Notes: a model not told the origin generated them from the letters alone. A DNA stretch of 64,000 nt from Hydrangea macrophylla (GCA_033977485.1 CM066994.1:43177155-43241154); one strand, 5' to 3'; numbered from the stretch's first letter, positions 12,490 through 25,018 are shown. Numbers and translations: made by a program.

Positions 12490-13411
12490 GGGTAAATTAC
12501 ACCACCTCTCCTGAGGTTTGCCTTAATTACACGGACCTCCCCTGAGGTTTCGAAAATTACACGGACCTCCCTCAATGTTTGTAATTTGGTAACAAAACGC
12601 CCCCTCCCCCAATGATCTGTTAATTTTTTTTACATTAGCCTTCCCTGAAAATTACAATTAGCCCCCCTAATATTATAAAATTGTCATACTAAGCCCCTTT
12701 TTCTCTTATATTTTTGTGCTAATTATAAAATCCCTACTCCCTCCTATGTTTTTGGGTTAATTTTTTTAGCATTAATTTATATCTACACAAAATACATATA
12801 AATAGTCCAAAAAAATTTTTGGGTTAAAGGATATCATTGCTCCCTTAAAGAGAGTTAACCCCAAAATTAACATCACAAAAGAGGTTAAGTATTTATATTT
12901 TTAACCAATTTTAGAATTTTCGTCAGTTTTGAGTGAAATCATAACAGTTCCATTTTAGTCCACAATCACAGGGGGTTAAGTGTTTACTTTTGAAGCATAG
13001 GGGCATGGGCGGATCTAGAAAATTAATACAAGGAGGGGGGGGGGGGGGCTTGACAGAGGTTTGTTTGGGGAAAAAAAAATTTTGGACCAATTTATATGTA
13101 TTTTGTGTAGATAAAAATTAATGCTAAAATAAATTAACCCAAAAGCATAGGAGGGAGGAGGGATTTTATAATTAGCACAAAAATATATGAGAAAGGGGGC
13201 ATAGTATGACAATTTTATAATATTAGAGGAGGGGGGGTCGCTAATTGTAATTTTCAGGGGGACTAATGTAAAAAAATCTAACAGACCGTCAGGGAAGGGG
13301 GTGTTTTGTTACCGAATTACAAACCTCGAGGGAGGTCTATGTAATTTCGAAACCTTAGGAGAGGTCCGTGTAATTAAGGCAAACCTCAGGGGAGGTTTGT
13401 GTAATTTACCC
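12490..13411. mobile_element. Mutator-like fold-back element with long terminal inverted repeats
   Basis: The ends read GGGTAAATTACAC and GTAATTTACCC, and the arms are inverted copies of one another for about 350 bp (GAGGTTTGCC near the left end, GGCAAACCTC near the right). A perfect 9-bp duplication TTATTTTTA lies outside both ends (12481-12489, 13412-13420), as in Mutator-like elements. There is no transposase, so it is non-autonomous. The middle (near 13010-13050) holds GGGCGGATCTAG and a G run of about 15, possibly a relic of another insertion. Confidence 0.78.
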
Positions 13412-13584
13412 TTATTTTTAATATGAAAAACAAACAGAAGATGGAGGTAATTGATCAGAGATCAATGGAATAACAACTTGGATATCAAGAATCTACGGCC
13501 TCTTTTGTCATTCTACCAATATTATTTAATTACCTTGTAAGATTTAGCCATGAGGGGATATATATATATATATATATACAAAGA

Positions 13585-13752
13585 TTTTCTAAAGAGGGCG
13601 TCTCTCTTTATTAAAGAGAGGGCTTCTGTTTTGGCGGTCGGATCATGTTTAAAACATGTGAAATGATAAAACTGTCATTGATGAAAATACGACCCGACGG
13701 CCAAAACAGAGGCCCTCTCTTTAATAAAGAGAGGGTGTCCTCTTTAGAGCCT
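13585..13752. mobile_element. Short fold-back MITE
   Basis: The left arm (CTAAAGAGGGCG, CTCTCTTTATTAAAGAGAGG, CTTCTGTTTTGGC) has its inverted copy in the right arm, which ends AGAGCCTGACT. The terminal CCTGACT followed by TATAT resembles the end of the fold-back at 29755-29913. It is flanked by (TA)n on the left and a (GT)n tract on the right. Confidence 0.6.
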
Positions 13753-14405
13753 GACTATATATATTTATATATGTGTGTGTGTGTGTGTGTATTGTTAATT
13801 TGTTCTTTAATTTGATTAATTCGATCCATTGGTGAACATCAATCAACGAATGTGGGATACCTAAATAATTTACTTGCTAATGTAGATTTTAAAAATTATT
13901 TATCAGTTACCAAACAAAATTTGAATTAATTTTAAAATTACTACTAATAGATAGTTAATTAGGTACACTAAATTGGTGTACTGAACATTTTATTCATTAA
14001 TGTATTATGCATGTGATATATGATGAAAATAGATACATTCAGCCATCTTCAAGAAGTTAAAGCCTTTTTGTCAGTACTATCAATATGATCAATTAGTTAC
14101 CTTGAAGATTTGGCCACGAGGGACATATGCTTAATAGTTTCACTCGTAGACATCAACCAAGGAATGTTGTTCTCAATGTATTAATCTATTATGCATATAA
14201 TGTATACTAAGATCCACATTAAAATAGACACAACCTAGTTCTCCATATATAGAATAACACAAGTCAACTATTTAATTAGCTTGGGACTTCATACGTAAAT
14301 TAAATAAATAATTTATAATTTCTCTCTTTCTTTATATTTAATATTTGGTTAGGCCATCATTAACAATCATAACATATGCAATGCCAGCTTCTTCTTTTCG
14401 TTTTT
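13753..14405. other. AT-rich intergenic DNA with a (GT)n tract
   Basis: A (GT)n microsatellite of about 20 bp lies near 13770-13790. No gene seen. Before the copia insertion this DNA would have adjoined the promoter of peroxidase copy A. Confidence 0.45.
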
Positions 14406-14637
14406 TATTAGAATATATAACAGAGAAAGAGACAATTCTATGAATTATGTATTAAATGGTGTGATGAAATCTTACAATGAGTAGCATTTATATAGGTCAA
14501 GAGAGAATCCTAAAAGAGAAAAAAAAAATGTACCTATGCTAGTAGTACAACAGGTAGTATAATGTACCTGGACAATACGTATAGTAAGATACAATAAGTA
14601 GAAGAATGTAGACAAATATTCTAATATTATTCTAACA
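14406..14637 (-). repeat. 3' LTR of the copia element
   Basis: Same sequence family and orientation as 27918-28159, sharing for example AGAGAGAATCCTAAAAG and GACAAATATTCTAATATT. On minus it begins TGTTAGAATAATATTAG. A polypurine stretch, minus-strand TTGAGTTTGAGGTGGAC, precedes it at about 14638-14655. Confidence 0.85.
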
Positions 14638-14639
14638 GT

Positions 14640-16092
14640 CCACCTCAAACTCAAGGTGGTAATGGAAACCAACTTGAGTTTGGAAACTAAATTCTAAAGA
14701 CGTCCTGGTGGATGAGCTTTGATAAATACGTTAGCAGTCTGATTGATGGAGGAGACTGAGTTAAGTCAAATGGTGCCACAAGTAAGATGATGATGTACAA
14801 AATGACAGTCGACCTCAATGTGTTTTGTACATTCATGGAAGGCATCATTGTGAGCAATTTGAATGGCACTTTGGTTATCACAATTGATGGTTGTAGCAGT
14901 TGGATGATTGACCCCATATCATCAAGTAACCACCATAGCCAAAGAAGTTCCTTAGTGGTATCAACAAGGGCACGATATTCAACTTCTATACTAGATCGAG
15001 CAATAACAGTTTACTTCTTGCTGCGCCAGGAGATGAGAGAGTCATCCAAGAAGAAGCAATACCCAGTGTGGAACGACTATCAGTAGGATCTCCTGCCCAT
15101 TCTGCATCTGAGTAGGCACGTAGCTCAAGAGAGGGTAATCAGAGAAGTAGAGGCCATGAAACAAGGTCTCTTTGATGTACCTGAGAATGCAGAGAATTGT
15201 TGCATAATGAGGAGAACAAGTAGCAGATAGAAAATGGCTTACAATATGGACAGTATAGGAGATATAAGGTTTGGTAACTGTCAGATAAACGAGACTCCTA
15301 ACAAGTTAACGATATAGAGTAGGATCATCCAAGGGTATACCATCCATAGGAGTGAGTCTGCAGTTAGGCTCGAGAGGAGTGGTACTAGAGTCTTGTTGTC
15401 TATAAGTCCCGTCCGTCTAAGCAAGTCTGAGTCATACTTAGCTTGAGAGAGATAATATCTGTCGGCACTGGAAGTGATCTCAAGGCCCAGAAAATAGTTA
15501 AACTTGCCGAGATCTTTCATTTCAACATGTTGGCAGAGATGAGTTTTAAGATCCAAGATTCCAGATGTATCATCTCCTATGATAATCATGTCATCCAAAT
15601 AAAGGCGAAGAAGAAGAATAATACCCCGGTCAGTTTTGCGGATGAAAAGAGCTGAATCAGATGAGCTTCCTGTGAACCCAAAGCGCTCAACAATGGTGCT
15701 GAACTTTGCAAACCAAGCCCGAGGAGCTTGCTTGAGACCATATAGAGCTCGACGGAGCTTGCAAACCTGATGAGGATGATGATGATATCCAGAAGGAGGA
15801 TGCATATAAAATTCTTCAGTGAGCTCACCATTGAGGAAGTCATTTTTGACATTCATTTGGAATAAGTCCCAACGGCAAACTACACCAACTGCAATGAGGC
15901 TACGAGCAGAGGTAAGACGTGCAACAAGGGCAAAGGTTTCCTCATAATCAATCTCATACTCCTAGGTAAAGCCCTTGACTATTAGGCGGGCTTTGTAACA
16001 ATCAATGGATCCATTTGACTGAGTTTTGATCTTGTAAACCCACTTACATCCCATAGCATTCTTGCTACTTGGCAAGTTCACCAAATCCTATG
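14640..16092 (-). pseudogene. copia reverse transcriptase and RNase H (broken)
   Basis: On minus, from about 16092, the RT begins DLVNLPSSKNAMGCKWVYKI, preceded by a TAG where copia proteins have Trp (TWDLV). KARLIVKGFT is followed by a stop. The central block NVKNDFLNGELTEEFYMHPP and ALYGLKQAPRAW follow. The catalytic YVDD is changed to YLDD (LRLYLDDMII). Then come KDLGKFNYFLGLEI and LSQAKYDSDLL. RNase H remnants continue with stops and frameshifts down to the 3' LTR. No active enzyme can be made. Confidence 0.83.
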
Positions 16093-16510
16093 TGTTCAGT
16101 AATTTAAAAGATACTAATGCTTTCCATTGGTTTCATGCAGATTGGGTGTGGATATGGTGGATCGGTAGATAGTCGGCTACATCTTGTTACTTTTTGTTAT
16201 GTAGTGAACAATGATGTGAATATGGTGAATGGGTATATAATCAGACACATCTTATTACTTTTGTTATGTAGTCTAACAATTTGTTATGTAGTAAACAATG
16301 TGCTAATACTTTTGTTAATCTTTAGCTTTTTTGTTGGGTACGTGAACAATTAACGATATTAATTTTTGCTGCTTAATGAAGTTACACAGAAACATTAAGA
16401 CTTTTTATGTTTAATATGATTCTCTTTCGGTTTTGAAAATTATTGTGATAACAGGAATGAACAGGATTATAGTATATTCAAACAATTCTATTTACTAGAA
16501 TATATATTTG
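16093..16510. other. Inserted DNA between RT and the repeat array, with a tandem duplication of about 100 bp
   Basis: Copia homology stops abruptly at about 16092. The following segment has two adjacent diverged copies of a unit containing GTGGATATGGTGGATCGG or GTGAATATGGTGAATGGG and ending TTTTGTTATGTAGT (about 16143-16280). No coding signal was recognised. Confidence 0.4.
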
Positions 16511-17157
16511 GCGACAAAATTATTTCGTCACCATTGCATGTGATGAAAATGAATTGGCGACGAAATTGTTTCGTCGCTAATACAAGCAAATCGTTTTTAT
16601 AAATTTGGCGACAAAATTATTTGGAGGCCATTGCATATGATGAAAATGAATTGGCAACGAAAAAATTTCGTCGCTAATACAAGAAAACCATTTTATATAT
16701 TTGGCGACAAAATTATTTCGTTGCCATTACATATGATGAAAATGAATTGGCGACGAAATTTTTTCGTCGCTAATACAAGCAAACCATTTCATATTTTTCG
16801 CGACAAAATTATTTCGTTGCCATTGCATATGCTGAAAATGAATTAGCAACAAAAATAATTCGTCGCCATTGCATATGATGAATTGGCGACGAAAATTTTT
16901 CGTCGCTAATACAAAATTACTATAAAAAAATACTCTTTTGGCGACAAAATGCGCATCAATGGCGACGAAAATTGTGATCAATAGCGACGAGCTTAATAAT
17001 TTCGTCGCTATTTTTGTCTATGGCGACAAACCTTTGGTGACAAGGCAAAGGTGACAAAATTGGCGACGAAATTTTTTCGTCGCTAAAGCCTTTAGGGACG
17101 AAAAATGGACTTTTGACGACGAAATCTGTTTGTCGCCAAAGCTAATTTTTTTGTAGT
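16511..17157. repeat. GACGAAAT-type repeat array (array 1), CACTA-like MITE remnant
   Basis: Repeated short inverted words (GGCGACAAAATTATTTCGTC, TTGGCGACGAAA, TTTCGTCGCTAATACAAG) in units of about 90 bp. The right end is a terminal repeat reading, in reverse complement, ACTACAAAAAAATTAGCTTT. That terminus pairs with the right end of array 2 (ACTGCAACAAAAATGGGCTT in reverse complement) and not with the left end of this array. The integrase core starts directly after it. Confidence 0.6.
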
Positions 17158-18263
17158 TACCATTAATAATAGTGACTCTGTTTCCTCTACACCTTTTGAT
17201 CTAATTCACTCTGATGTTTGGGGTCCTTCTGCAACTATCACAATGGGAGGATCCAGATATTATGTAATCTTTATTGATGATTTTTCACGATACACTTGGC
17301 TATATCTAATGAAAAATCGATCTGAATTATCCTAGATTTACTTTGATTTTGCCAACATGATCAAAACTCAATTTTCTTGCAATAAGTGTTTCAAGCTGAT
17401 AATGCCCAAGAATACAAAGAAAAGGTGTTCTAAATTTTCTTCTCTAGCATGGAACTCTTCCCCATCGTTCCTGTCCAGGTACCTCCTGATAAAATGGGAG
17501 AGTCGAGCGCAAACACAGACATATTCTTAATACTATTCGAGCTATTCTCACATCTGCTTCATATCCTGAACAATTTTGGGGAGAGGCCGCCCTTACTGCC
17601 ATTTTTTCTCCCAATATTAAAAATCAGTCAACGTATCAGTGTCTATATAAGCACCCTCCTGACTATACTACTCTTAAAGTCTTTCGTTCTACTTGCTTTG
17701 TTTTACTACAACCATATGAGCGCTCAAAAACTAGAATCTCGAGCCGCCCGCTTATGTTGTTTCTTGGGTTATGGTATGGAATACAAAGGCTATCGATGTT
17801 AGGACCCTTACTCCAAACATCTTCATGTGTCCTGTCATGTTGTCTTCTGAGAACACAAAATGTTCTCATCCATGTTCCAGTTTCATCTATCTCCTGCCAG
17901 TACTCCTTTCTACTTCACAGACCACTCAGTAGGTCTATTTCCTGACACCCCTTATACAAGTTCTCACTCTGAATCAGCATCGTCGCCTGCCCCTCTACCT
18001 ACATCCACATCTATAAACTCTTCATCTGATTTGTCTACCACAATCTCTACTAAACTACTTGTTCCATCTGATGGGTATGCACCAAATCCTGACCCTCTTC
18101 CTAGATGTAGCGACTGAGTAAAAACTCCTCCAATTTAACTTCGGGATTACCATTGTTTCTGTAATTCTCCCTCACCACGAGCCTCAATCTTACCATGAGG
18201 CCAATTATAATCATCTTTAGCAGAAAGCAATGGATGATGAATTGGGGGCACTCGATCAAATCC
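17158..18263 (+). pseudogene. copia integrase core and IN-RT linker, inverted relative to its element (broken)
   Basis: Read on plus with frameshifts, it starts NNSDSVSSTPFDLIHSDVWG. Then come the copia core motifs YYVIFIDDFSRYTWLY, a DNAQEYK segment (a catalytic Asp), a SCPGTSQ-NGR-ERKHR-like segment (the usual catalytic Glu region) and FWGEAALTAIF. The C-terminal LCCFLGYGMEYKGYRC and a Ser/Thr/Pro-rich linker follow, ending in AMDDELGALDQIH. Its N-terminal partner (zinc domain, ending CQLAKQPAY) is at 26690 on minus and its C-terminal partner (DLVNLPSSK) at 16092 on minus. Both joins match the order expected in copia Pol, so this piece has been flipped. Confidence 0.8.
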
Positions 18264-18466
18264 ATAAAAATGTGAAATATAAAGTAATTAAATGTTGAAT
18301 TTTCTGCTATCAAAGATGAAACATTAATGGAGTATTGTGATGATGTTGATGAATTAATCAGACATTAGTGCAATTTAGTCTTTGGGAATGTGTGTTTTAT
18401 TAATGCACATCAATCAATTGCCTGATATTATTTTATATATGTTGTTATTATTGCTATTGCATGTGT
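18264..18466. other. Unassigned DNA between copia linker and satellite
   Basis: Copia homology ends near 18263. AT-rich sequence without features leads into the satellite array. Confidence 0.4.
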
Positions 18467-20423
18467 TGCTCGAAAATACGCAAAATAATATCCTTAGGCC
18501 TTTTATAAATAAGTTTCGAGCTTTTGGGGGGTGAAAACGAGTTCCAGCAATTGGAGAGGCACGAGACCAGAACTCACACCTCACACATGACCAATGAGAC
18601 TTGTGGGAACAAATGGCACGCAATTCCTACACACGATTTGCAAGTTACGCGATAATACGCATAAAAAATATCCTTAGGCCTTTTACAACTAAGTTTTGAG
18701 GTTTTGGGGGGTCGAAATGAATTCTGACACTCGGGGAGGCACGAGACTGGATCTCACACCTCACACACGACCAACTAGACTTGAAGGAATAAACGGCATG
18801 CAATTCCTACACACGGTTTGCAAGTTACACGATAATACACAAAATAATATCTTTAGGCCTTTTATAATTAAGTTTTGAGGTTTTGAGGGGTCGAAACAAG
18901 TTCCAGCACTCGGAGAGCCACGAGACCGGATCCCATTTCTCACACACGATCAACTTGAATTGCGGGAACAAACGGCAGGCAATTCCTACACACAGTTTGT
19001 AAGTTACACTATAAAACACAAACCAATATCCTTAGGCCTTTTATAACTAAGTTTTGAGGTTTTGGGGAGTCAAAACGAGTTCCAGCACTCGAAGGGGCAC
19101 AAGACCAGATTTCATACCTCACACACGACCAACTAGACTTAGAAGAAAAAATGGCACCCAATTCCTACACATAGTTTGCAAGTTACATGACAATACGGAA
19201 AATAACATCCTTAGGCCTTTTATAACTAAGTTTTGAGCTTTTGGAGGGTCAAAATGAGGAGTGGCACGAGACTGGAACTCATACCTCACACACGACCAAC
19301 TAGACTTGTAGGAATAAATAGCACGCAATTCCTACACATGGTTTGCAAGTTACGCGATAATATGTAAAATAATATCTTTCGGCCTTTTATAACTATGTTT
19401 TGAGGTTTAGGGGGTTCGAAACGAGTTCCAGCACTCGGAGAGGCACGAGACCAGAACTCATACCTCACACATTACCAACTAGACTTGCGGAAACAAATGG
19501 CAAGCAGTTGCTACACACTGTTTGCAAGTTACGCGATAATACGCAAAATCATATCCTTAAGACTTTTATAACTAAGTTTTGAGGTTTTAGGGGATCGAAA
19601 GGAAATCTGGCACTCGAAGAGGCACGAGACCGAATCTCACACCTCACACACAACCAACTAGATGTGCGGGAACAAACGGTACACAATTCCTAAACACGGT
19701 TTGCATGTTACGCGATAATACGCAAAAAAATATCCTTAAGCCTTTTATAACTAAGTTTTGAGGTTTTGGGGGGTCGAAACGAGTTCCAAAACTCGGAGAG
19801 GCACGAGACTAGATCTCACACCTAACACACGACCAATTAGACTTGCAGGAACAAACGGCACACAATTCTTACACACGATTTGCATGTTATGCAATAATAC
19901 GCAAAATAACATCCTTAGGCCTTTTATAACTAAGTTTTAAGGTTTTGGGGGTCGAAACGAGTTCTGGCACTCGGAGAGGCACGAGAAATGAACTCACACC
20001 TCACACACGACCAACTAGACTTGCGGGAAATAAACGGCACGCAATTTCTACACACGGTTTGCATGTTACGCGATAATACGCAAAATAATATCCTTAGGCC
20101 TTTTATAACTAAGTTTTGAGGTTTTGGAGGGTTGAAACAAGATTCGGCACTCGGAGAGGCACGAGACCGGATCTCACACCTCACACACGACCAACTAGAC
20201 TTGCGGGAACAAACGACATGCAATTCTTACACACGGTTTGCATGCTACGCGATAATATGCAAAATAATATGCTTATGCCTTTTATATCTATGTTTTGAGG
20301 TTTTGGGAGGTCGAAACGAGTTCCGGCACTCGGAAAGGCACGAGATCGGATCTCACACCTCACACACGACCAACTAGACTTGCGGGAACAAACGTCATGC
20401 AATTTCTACACACGGTTTGAATG
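18467..20423. repeat. Tandem satellite array, monomer about 179 bp, about 11 copies
   Basis: The landmark CCTTAGGCCTTTTATAACTA recurs near 18492, 18672, 18851, 19030, 19209, 19376, 19555, 19733, 19912, 20092 and 20271, a period of 179-180 bp apart from one monomer about 12 bp shorter. Each monomer also has AGTTTTGAGGTTTTGGGG, GAGGCACGAGACCGGATCTC, CTCACACACGACCAACTAGA and CACACGGTTTGCAAGTTACG. Monomers look about 85-95% identical by eye. The period is nucleosome-sized, as in many plant satellites. Open frames of about 60 codons inside it are a by-product of monomer length. Confidence 0.92.
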
Positions 20424-22891
20424 TAAAAATGAAATTATTTTTAATTTTATTAATCACACATCACAATTGATCTAAACTATTAAGAGGTGAAAAAAGCCCA
20501 AAATCAACCTCAACGCAGTATATAGCAGATTCAAAATGGAGCAAAACCTATGAAACATATGAAAGTCAGAGGTGGCAGTAGTTTTTATGTAGAAAACCTA
20601 CCAAATTATGTTAAAAACTTAGATATTCCACCTGTAAGATATTCACCTTTAAAAATCTTGCTTCCAGTCTCTAAGTGATATTTGAGCACAAAATCTTCTG
20701 TCACTGATACTTACTTTCACTGCCACAGAATTCACTATTGATGTCAATTTTCCAAATCATGAGGAATCCTGAAAGTTGCAATGGTATGTAAATCACGCAT
20801 ATTTAAAGCATGCTAACGGAATGACAATCAATATAAAATCAGTAGCTAAGTTTTACCATGGGAAGAAACATTGCATTTATCAAGAATTGTCCACTTGGAA
20901 TGTTTGGAGACTAAAGTAGTAATGCCTTAGAAAAAAAAATCCCAAATTTTAGAAGTGGTCATATAGTTCATCGATGTAAAGCATTTTTCAAAAACTCAAG
21001 AATATTAATGAACTAAAATGGAATGTACTAGATCAAATGCTTTCCTGCTCATCAATAGCATAACAAGATTTGGTAACACTAATTCAGTATGTTAGTTCAC
21101 ATACAGATTGAGAGGTTGCAATTTTGGTAGAAAAGAAAAGTACTTTATCTCCATGAAACAACACAACTAAATTGGCAAAAACACCATGAAATCTTGAGGA
21201 AGAATTTGGTGGCAAACTGGCAATGTGATATGAACTTTGTTGTAATTTCTTAACCTAATCAAAAGCATTCCAAAGACTACCATTGCTGCCACCATAAAAC
21301 ACCATCACAGTGGCCCCCACTGCAAAAGAAAGGAAAAAATAGCCATCCTCTCCTTGTGCGCGCATGCGCGCGCCCAAGCTGCCCAGCCACGCACCAACAC
21401 ACAACATCCTTGTACGCACACCACGCACTAGCTCCTGCAAGCACCAACAGCTCGCATATACCAGCCAGCACCACCAGCTCAAGTAGCCCACTGCCCAGCC
21501 ACAGCACGCGTGTAGCACGTGACCAACACAATGAGAGAGACCTCTCCCATGCACACTGATTTTTAGACCTCTTTTACATGCTTTTTTCTGTGCAAATGTG
21601 TTAAAATATAGTCATATTCCTAATTGTGCATTAAAAGCACAGGCCACAACTCCCGAAATAGCCTCGGCACGTGCCGTGGCACCTAGCTGCGTGCGGGCAT
21701 CATGTGCACAACACGCGCAGATGAGACCCTCCCCGTGCACAGCATGCGTATATGAGATCCTCTCCATGCACACTATTTTTTTTTTTTTTTATGTTTTATC
21801 TTTAGCTTCAAATGAGAATTTATCCAAGCCTCAAATGTGCAACAAAAATTATTTTTTATGTTTTATCTAAGCATCGAATGAGAATTTGTCTAATTAGCCA
21901 TCAATGTGGTTCCTATGTGATCCCTAGAATACTCTAATAATAGTAGAGCGCAATTACAATTACAAACAAATAAATAATCAGGGAAAATCAGTAAAGCACA
22001 CTACTACCTTCTCTTCTCCAACTATAGAACCCCATTTATTTTCATTCAAACACAACCTTGCAAACATACCTAGGCAAAAAGTGCAGTCCCAAAGCTTTTT
22101 GCCAAAGTAACAACATAACTTTCTTCACCTGTTTCCATGAAACTATGCTTTAAATCATCACTATTTTCTTCACTAGTTCCCATGTGAATTGGTAAAAGTC
22201 ATTTCATTGTCTTAAAGAGGATTTTATAGACATTGTAATTGATCTAATGAATAGTGAGAGAAGGACCAATATAGAAGAGAAGATTTGAGGAAAGAAAAAA
22301 AATCAAAAAGGGAGAAATAATTCAAAATTAAACTGATCTGTGAATGAACCATGGATAAACAAGTATGGTAGCTTAAAACAATTTCACTTTAAAGGGAAGC
22401 AAGACATTTGTAGTTACAACTGCATTTAGACTTTATTTTATAGCTCACTATCTTTTTTCACATATCTAAAGGGCAAATCAAGTGCACATCCCTCCTTTAA
22501 TGTTGAATCAAACTTTGGCAATGGCAGAGGGGGTTGACTAAATATGTAATGCAATTTAAGTTTTCAAAATTGATACAAAGAATTAAAAACCACACCACAG
22601 TTCAACTAAATGGGTAAAGTGGTTGAAAGGGACATTACTACAATTATACATCTACGAAATGGGTCCATACATCAGAGAATGAAGAGTCGCTCATTACCTT
22701 AAAAATCCAGCAAGAGAAAGCATTTGGCAACCAATTTTGGGATTCAAATTTGGCCACCAAAGCATTAAAAAAATTAAATAAATAACATGGCTTGACATTA
22801 ATCTTTTGTTAGAGACTATTTAGCATATTGTGCTTGGTTTAATGATCATTGTGCAGCATGTTAAATAAAAAAAAATACATGTGCAAACAAA
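20424..22891. other. Non-coding DNA inside the copia unit, with a GC-rich patch
   Basis: No coding gene recognised. Near 21350-21560 and 21660-21780 there are GC-rich stretches with CGCGCATGCGCGCGCC and similar words. A CTCTCC(A/C)TGCACAC motif recurs (21541 and 21761). The rest is AT-rich with homopolymer runs. Confidence 0.4.
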
Positions 22892-23415
22892 CACTGGCGG
22901 GGGCACATAGGGACGAGGGGGGCCTGAGATTTTGAGAATTAAAATTTTACCCTAAGTTTTTTTTTTTTTTAATATTTTACATTTAGCCCCCTTCCCCGCC
23001 TCCCCCCCCCCCCCAACTATGTTTAGGCCCCCCCTCAATTTATGTTTAGGCCCTCAAAGGGGTCCAAGGCCCAATTTAGTGCTATCAACTACATATATAT
23101 TGATATACAGGTATATACAACTCAAAGGAAATGCGCCTAAAATTTTAAAAATTACACTCTTAGTGTGATAATTTTATGCGTTTTAGAAATAGACCCCCTT
23201 AAAATTTTGAAAGACACTATACAATATTTACGTTGCACCGAATAGACTTATATTATAAGCATATCCCCAAAAAAATCACAATTATAGACAAGTAGACCCT
23301 AAAATAATCGTCAATTATGTATAAATAGACCCCCAAAAAAATCGCCTCGGGGGCACTGCCCCCGAACCCCCGTATAGCCTAGGCCCCCCCTGGCCAAAAT
23401 TCCTGCCTGCCCCTG
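22892..23415 (-). mobile_element. hAT-type MITE, copy 1
   Basis: A perfect 8-bp duplication CAAACAAA lies outside both ends (22884-22891, 23416-23423). The right end reads GCCTGCCCCTG. The sequence is the reverse complement of the element at 43087-43599: GCCCCCGAACCCCC, AAAATTATCACAC-type and TTTTAGGCGCATTT-type blocks are shared in inverse order. The left terminus lacks the CAGGGGCGG end and starts CACTGGCGGGGGC, so one end is trimmed. No transposase is present. Confidence 0.75.
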
Positions 23416-23857
23416 CAAACAAATGAGATGAGAATAAGAACATCGGACGAAAAATGAGACTTAAAGCACCCAAAATTTTAAAGGTAAAAAAGATGTTGAG
23501 TAGAACCCAGTTCGTTCACATATTTATTAAGTAGATTTACTCTTCTAGCAATCAACTAAACTGTAATGTCCACAATAAAACAGGCATTAAACTGTAATTT
23601 CAACCAATAAAAGACAGAGTTGTGTATGAGAATCAAACATTAAGCCTTAAATAAATAAATAAAAACTCACATATTAAGAAAATTAGTAATTTCATATGCA
23701 AAGACTGGAAACTCATAGTTAAAAATGAATATTTCCTTCAGCTACTTGCTCACCTTATCACTGCTTCATGCTGATAAAAGCCCTAAGCACAAAATGAATT
23801 GAAGCCCTAAGCAAAAAAGTTGAACCAAAAGAACAATATCAGTTTAATAAAACAAAA

Positions 23858-23888
<31 letters not shown>

Positions 23889-24362
23889 AAAACAAAATCA
23901 AAAGAAATCCTAAAAACAAAATCAATAGGGTGTATATAGAAGCCCTAAAAGGATCAATCATCTTCATAAATGTTAATAGCCTCACCCAGAACCTCTGTCC
24001 CATCACCCAGGCAAGCAACATGACCCAGGCAAGCAACAGAAGCAAAAATTTATAGATTGGATTTCATATGCACATTCCAATGGCCATAATTGGATGTCTT
24101 AGCAATATGCACATTCATCAATAAACATTAATATGCACATTCCAATGGTAATTCCAATGCCTATGTGGGGTTAATTTTGACATTAAAAATCTCGTATTTT
24201 GCGTTAGTTTTAACACTTAATCTTCATCTGGGACTATTTTGAGAGAAATCTTAGCAGTTTTATTTTAGTCCAAAATCATAAGGGGGTTAGGTGTCCACTT
24301 TTGAACCACATGAGGTAAAGTGAAAACGGGCCTAATCACAGGGAGGTAAAATGTATTTAGAG
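23416..24362. other. AT-rich DNA with poly(A) tract
   Basis: A near-pure A run of about 28 bp lies near 23859-23886. A block near 24167-24355 (GGGGTTAATTTTG to GGGAGGTAAAATG) resembles 12830-13010 and is probably an old repeat fragment. No gene seen. Confidence 0.4.
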
Positions 24363-24541
24363 TAATACTATGCTTCTCAAAATTTTTTTCCCAAAAGTGT
24401 TTCCCAATACATGTGGCAGTGGGCCTAGTTGAATTTGATTGGTTGATGTTGAAGTGGCCCTACCATTAATGAAGAGGGGCCCACTGTCACATGTGTTGGA
24501 AAACACTTTTTGGGAAAAAAATTTTGGGAAGCATAGCATTA
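24363..24541. mobile_element. Fold-back MITE (TAATACTATGCTTC family)
   Basis: The left arm TAATACTATGCTTCTCAAAA and the right arm (reverse complement TAATGCTATGCTTCCCAAAA) are inverted repeats that extend for about 60 bp to GGCCCACTGCCACATGT-type sequence. Total length is about 179 bp. A diverged relative is at 25672-25893. Confidence 0.65.
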
Positions 24542-24743
24542 CCATATACTTAACCCTTTTTTTAGCATCAAAAATTGATTAATATTAAGCCCTAGTACAG
24601 TAATGTAGGACAAGTCTCAGAACAAGGAACCCCCAAATCAAGAACAAACCCCAGCCCAGCCTTTGATAAAAACATAGAAACAACACCTGCTAGTCTCATT
24701 TAGGACTTTTTACAAACACTTAGCATTCAACACTCCAATAGAG

Positions 24744-25018
24744 CCTGTTTGTCTGTGCTTATGCTTATGCGATCTTGATCGTGATTGGTAGAACTGCTTA
24801 AAAGTAGAACTGCTTATTATGGTTTGGGTGTTTGGTTAATATATTGTGAATTGATCAAATATAAAAATAATCTTGAAAAGCACCCCCCCTACCTGCTTAT
24901 TGTCAAACTGCTTTTTGGACCCAATCTGCTTATGTTTTTGTTGAAACAAACAGATCAATAAGCAATTTGGGTCACCAGAACTACTTAAAATGATCAAATA
25001 AGCAATAACAAATAGAGT
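24744..25018. mobile_element. Probable MITE with relatives at 59885
   Basis: It starts GAGCCTGTTTGTCTGTGC and ends AAGCAATAACAAATAGAGTC. Internal CTGCTTTTTGGACC and AACAAACAGATCAATAAGCA are repeated almost unchanged near 59900-59955, so it is dispersed. Ends are approximate. Confidence 0.4.

Noticed and set aside
16511..17157. Regular short repeats with palindromes, superficially CRISPR-like
   Set aside because: Plant nuclear context, repeats are contiguous without unique spacers, no cas genes, and a CACTA-type terminus is present.
18467..20402. Series of open frames of 60-100 codons on both strands with repeated peptide (for example TRRGTRxDLTPHTRPTRL)
   Set aside because: They repeat with the satellite monomer and exist only because a monomer of about 180 bp has one frame free of stops. 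No start context, no family.
21255..21870. GC-rich open frames (Cys/Trp-rich on minus, Ala/His-rich on plus)
   Set aside because: Compositional by-product of GC-rich words such as GCGCGC; no homology recognised and no splice structure.
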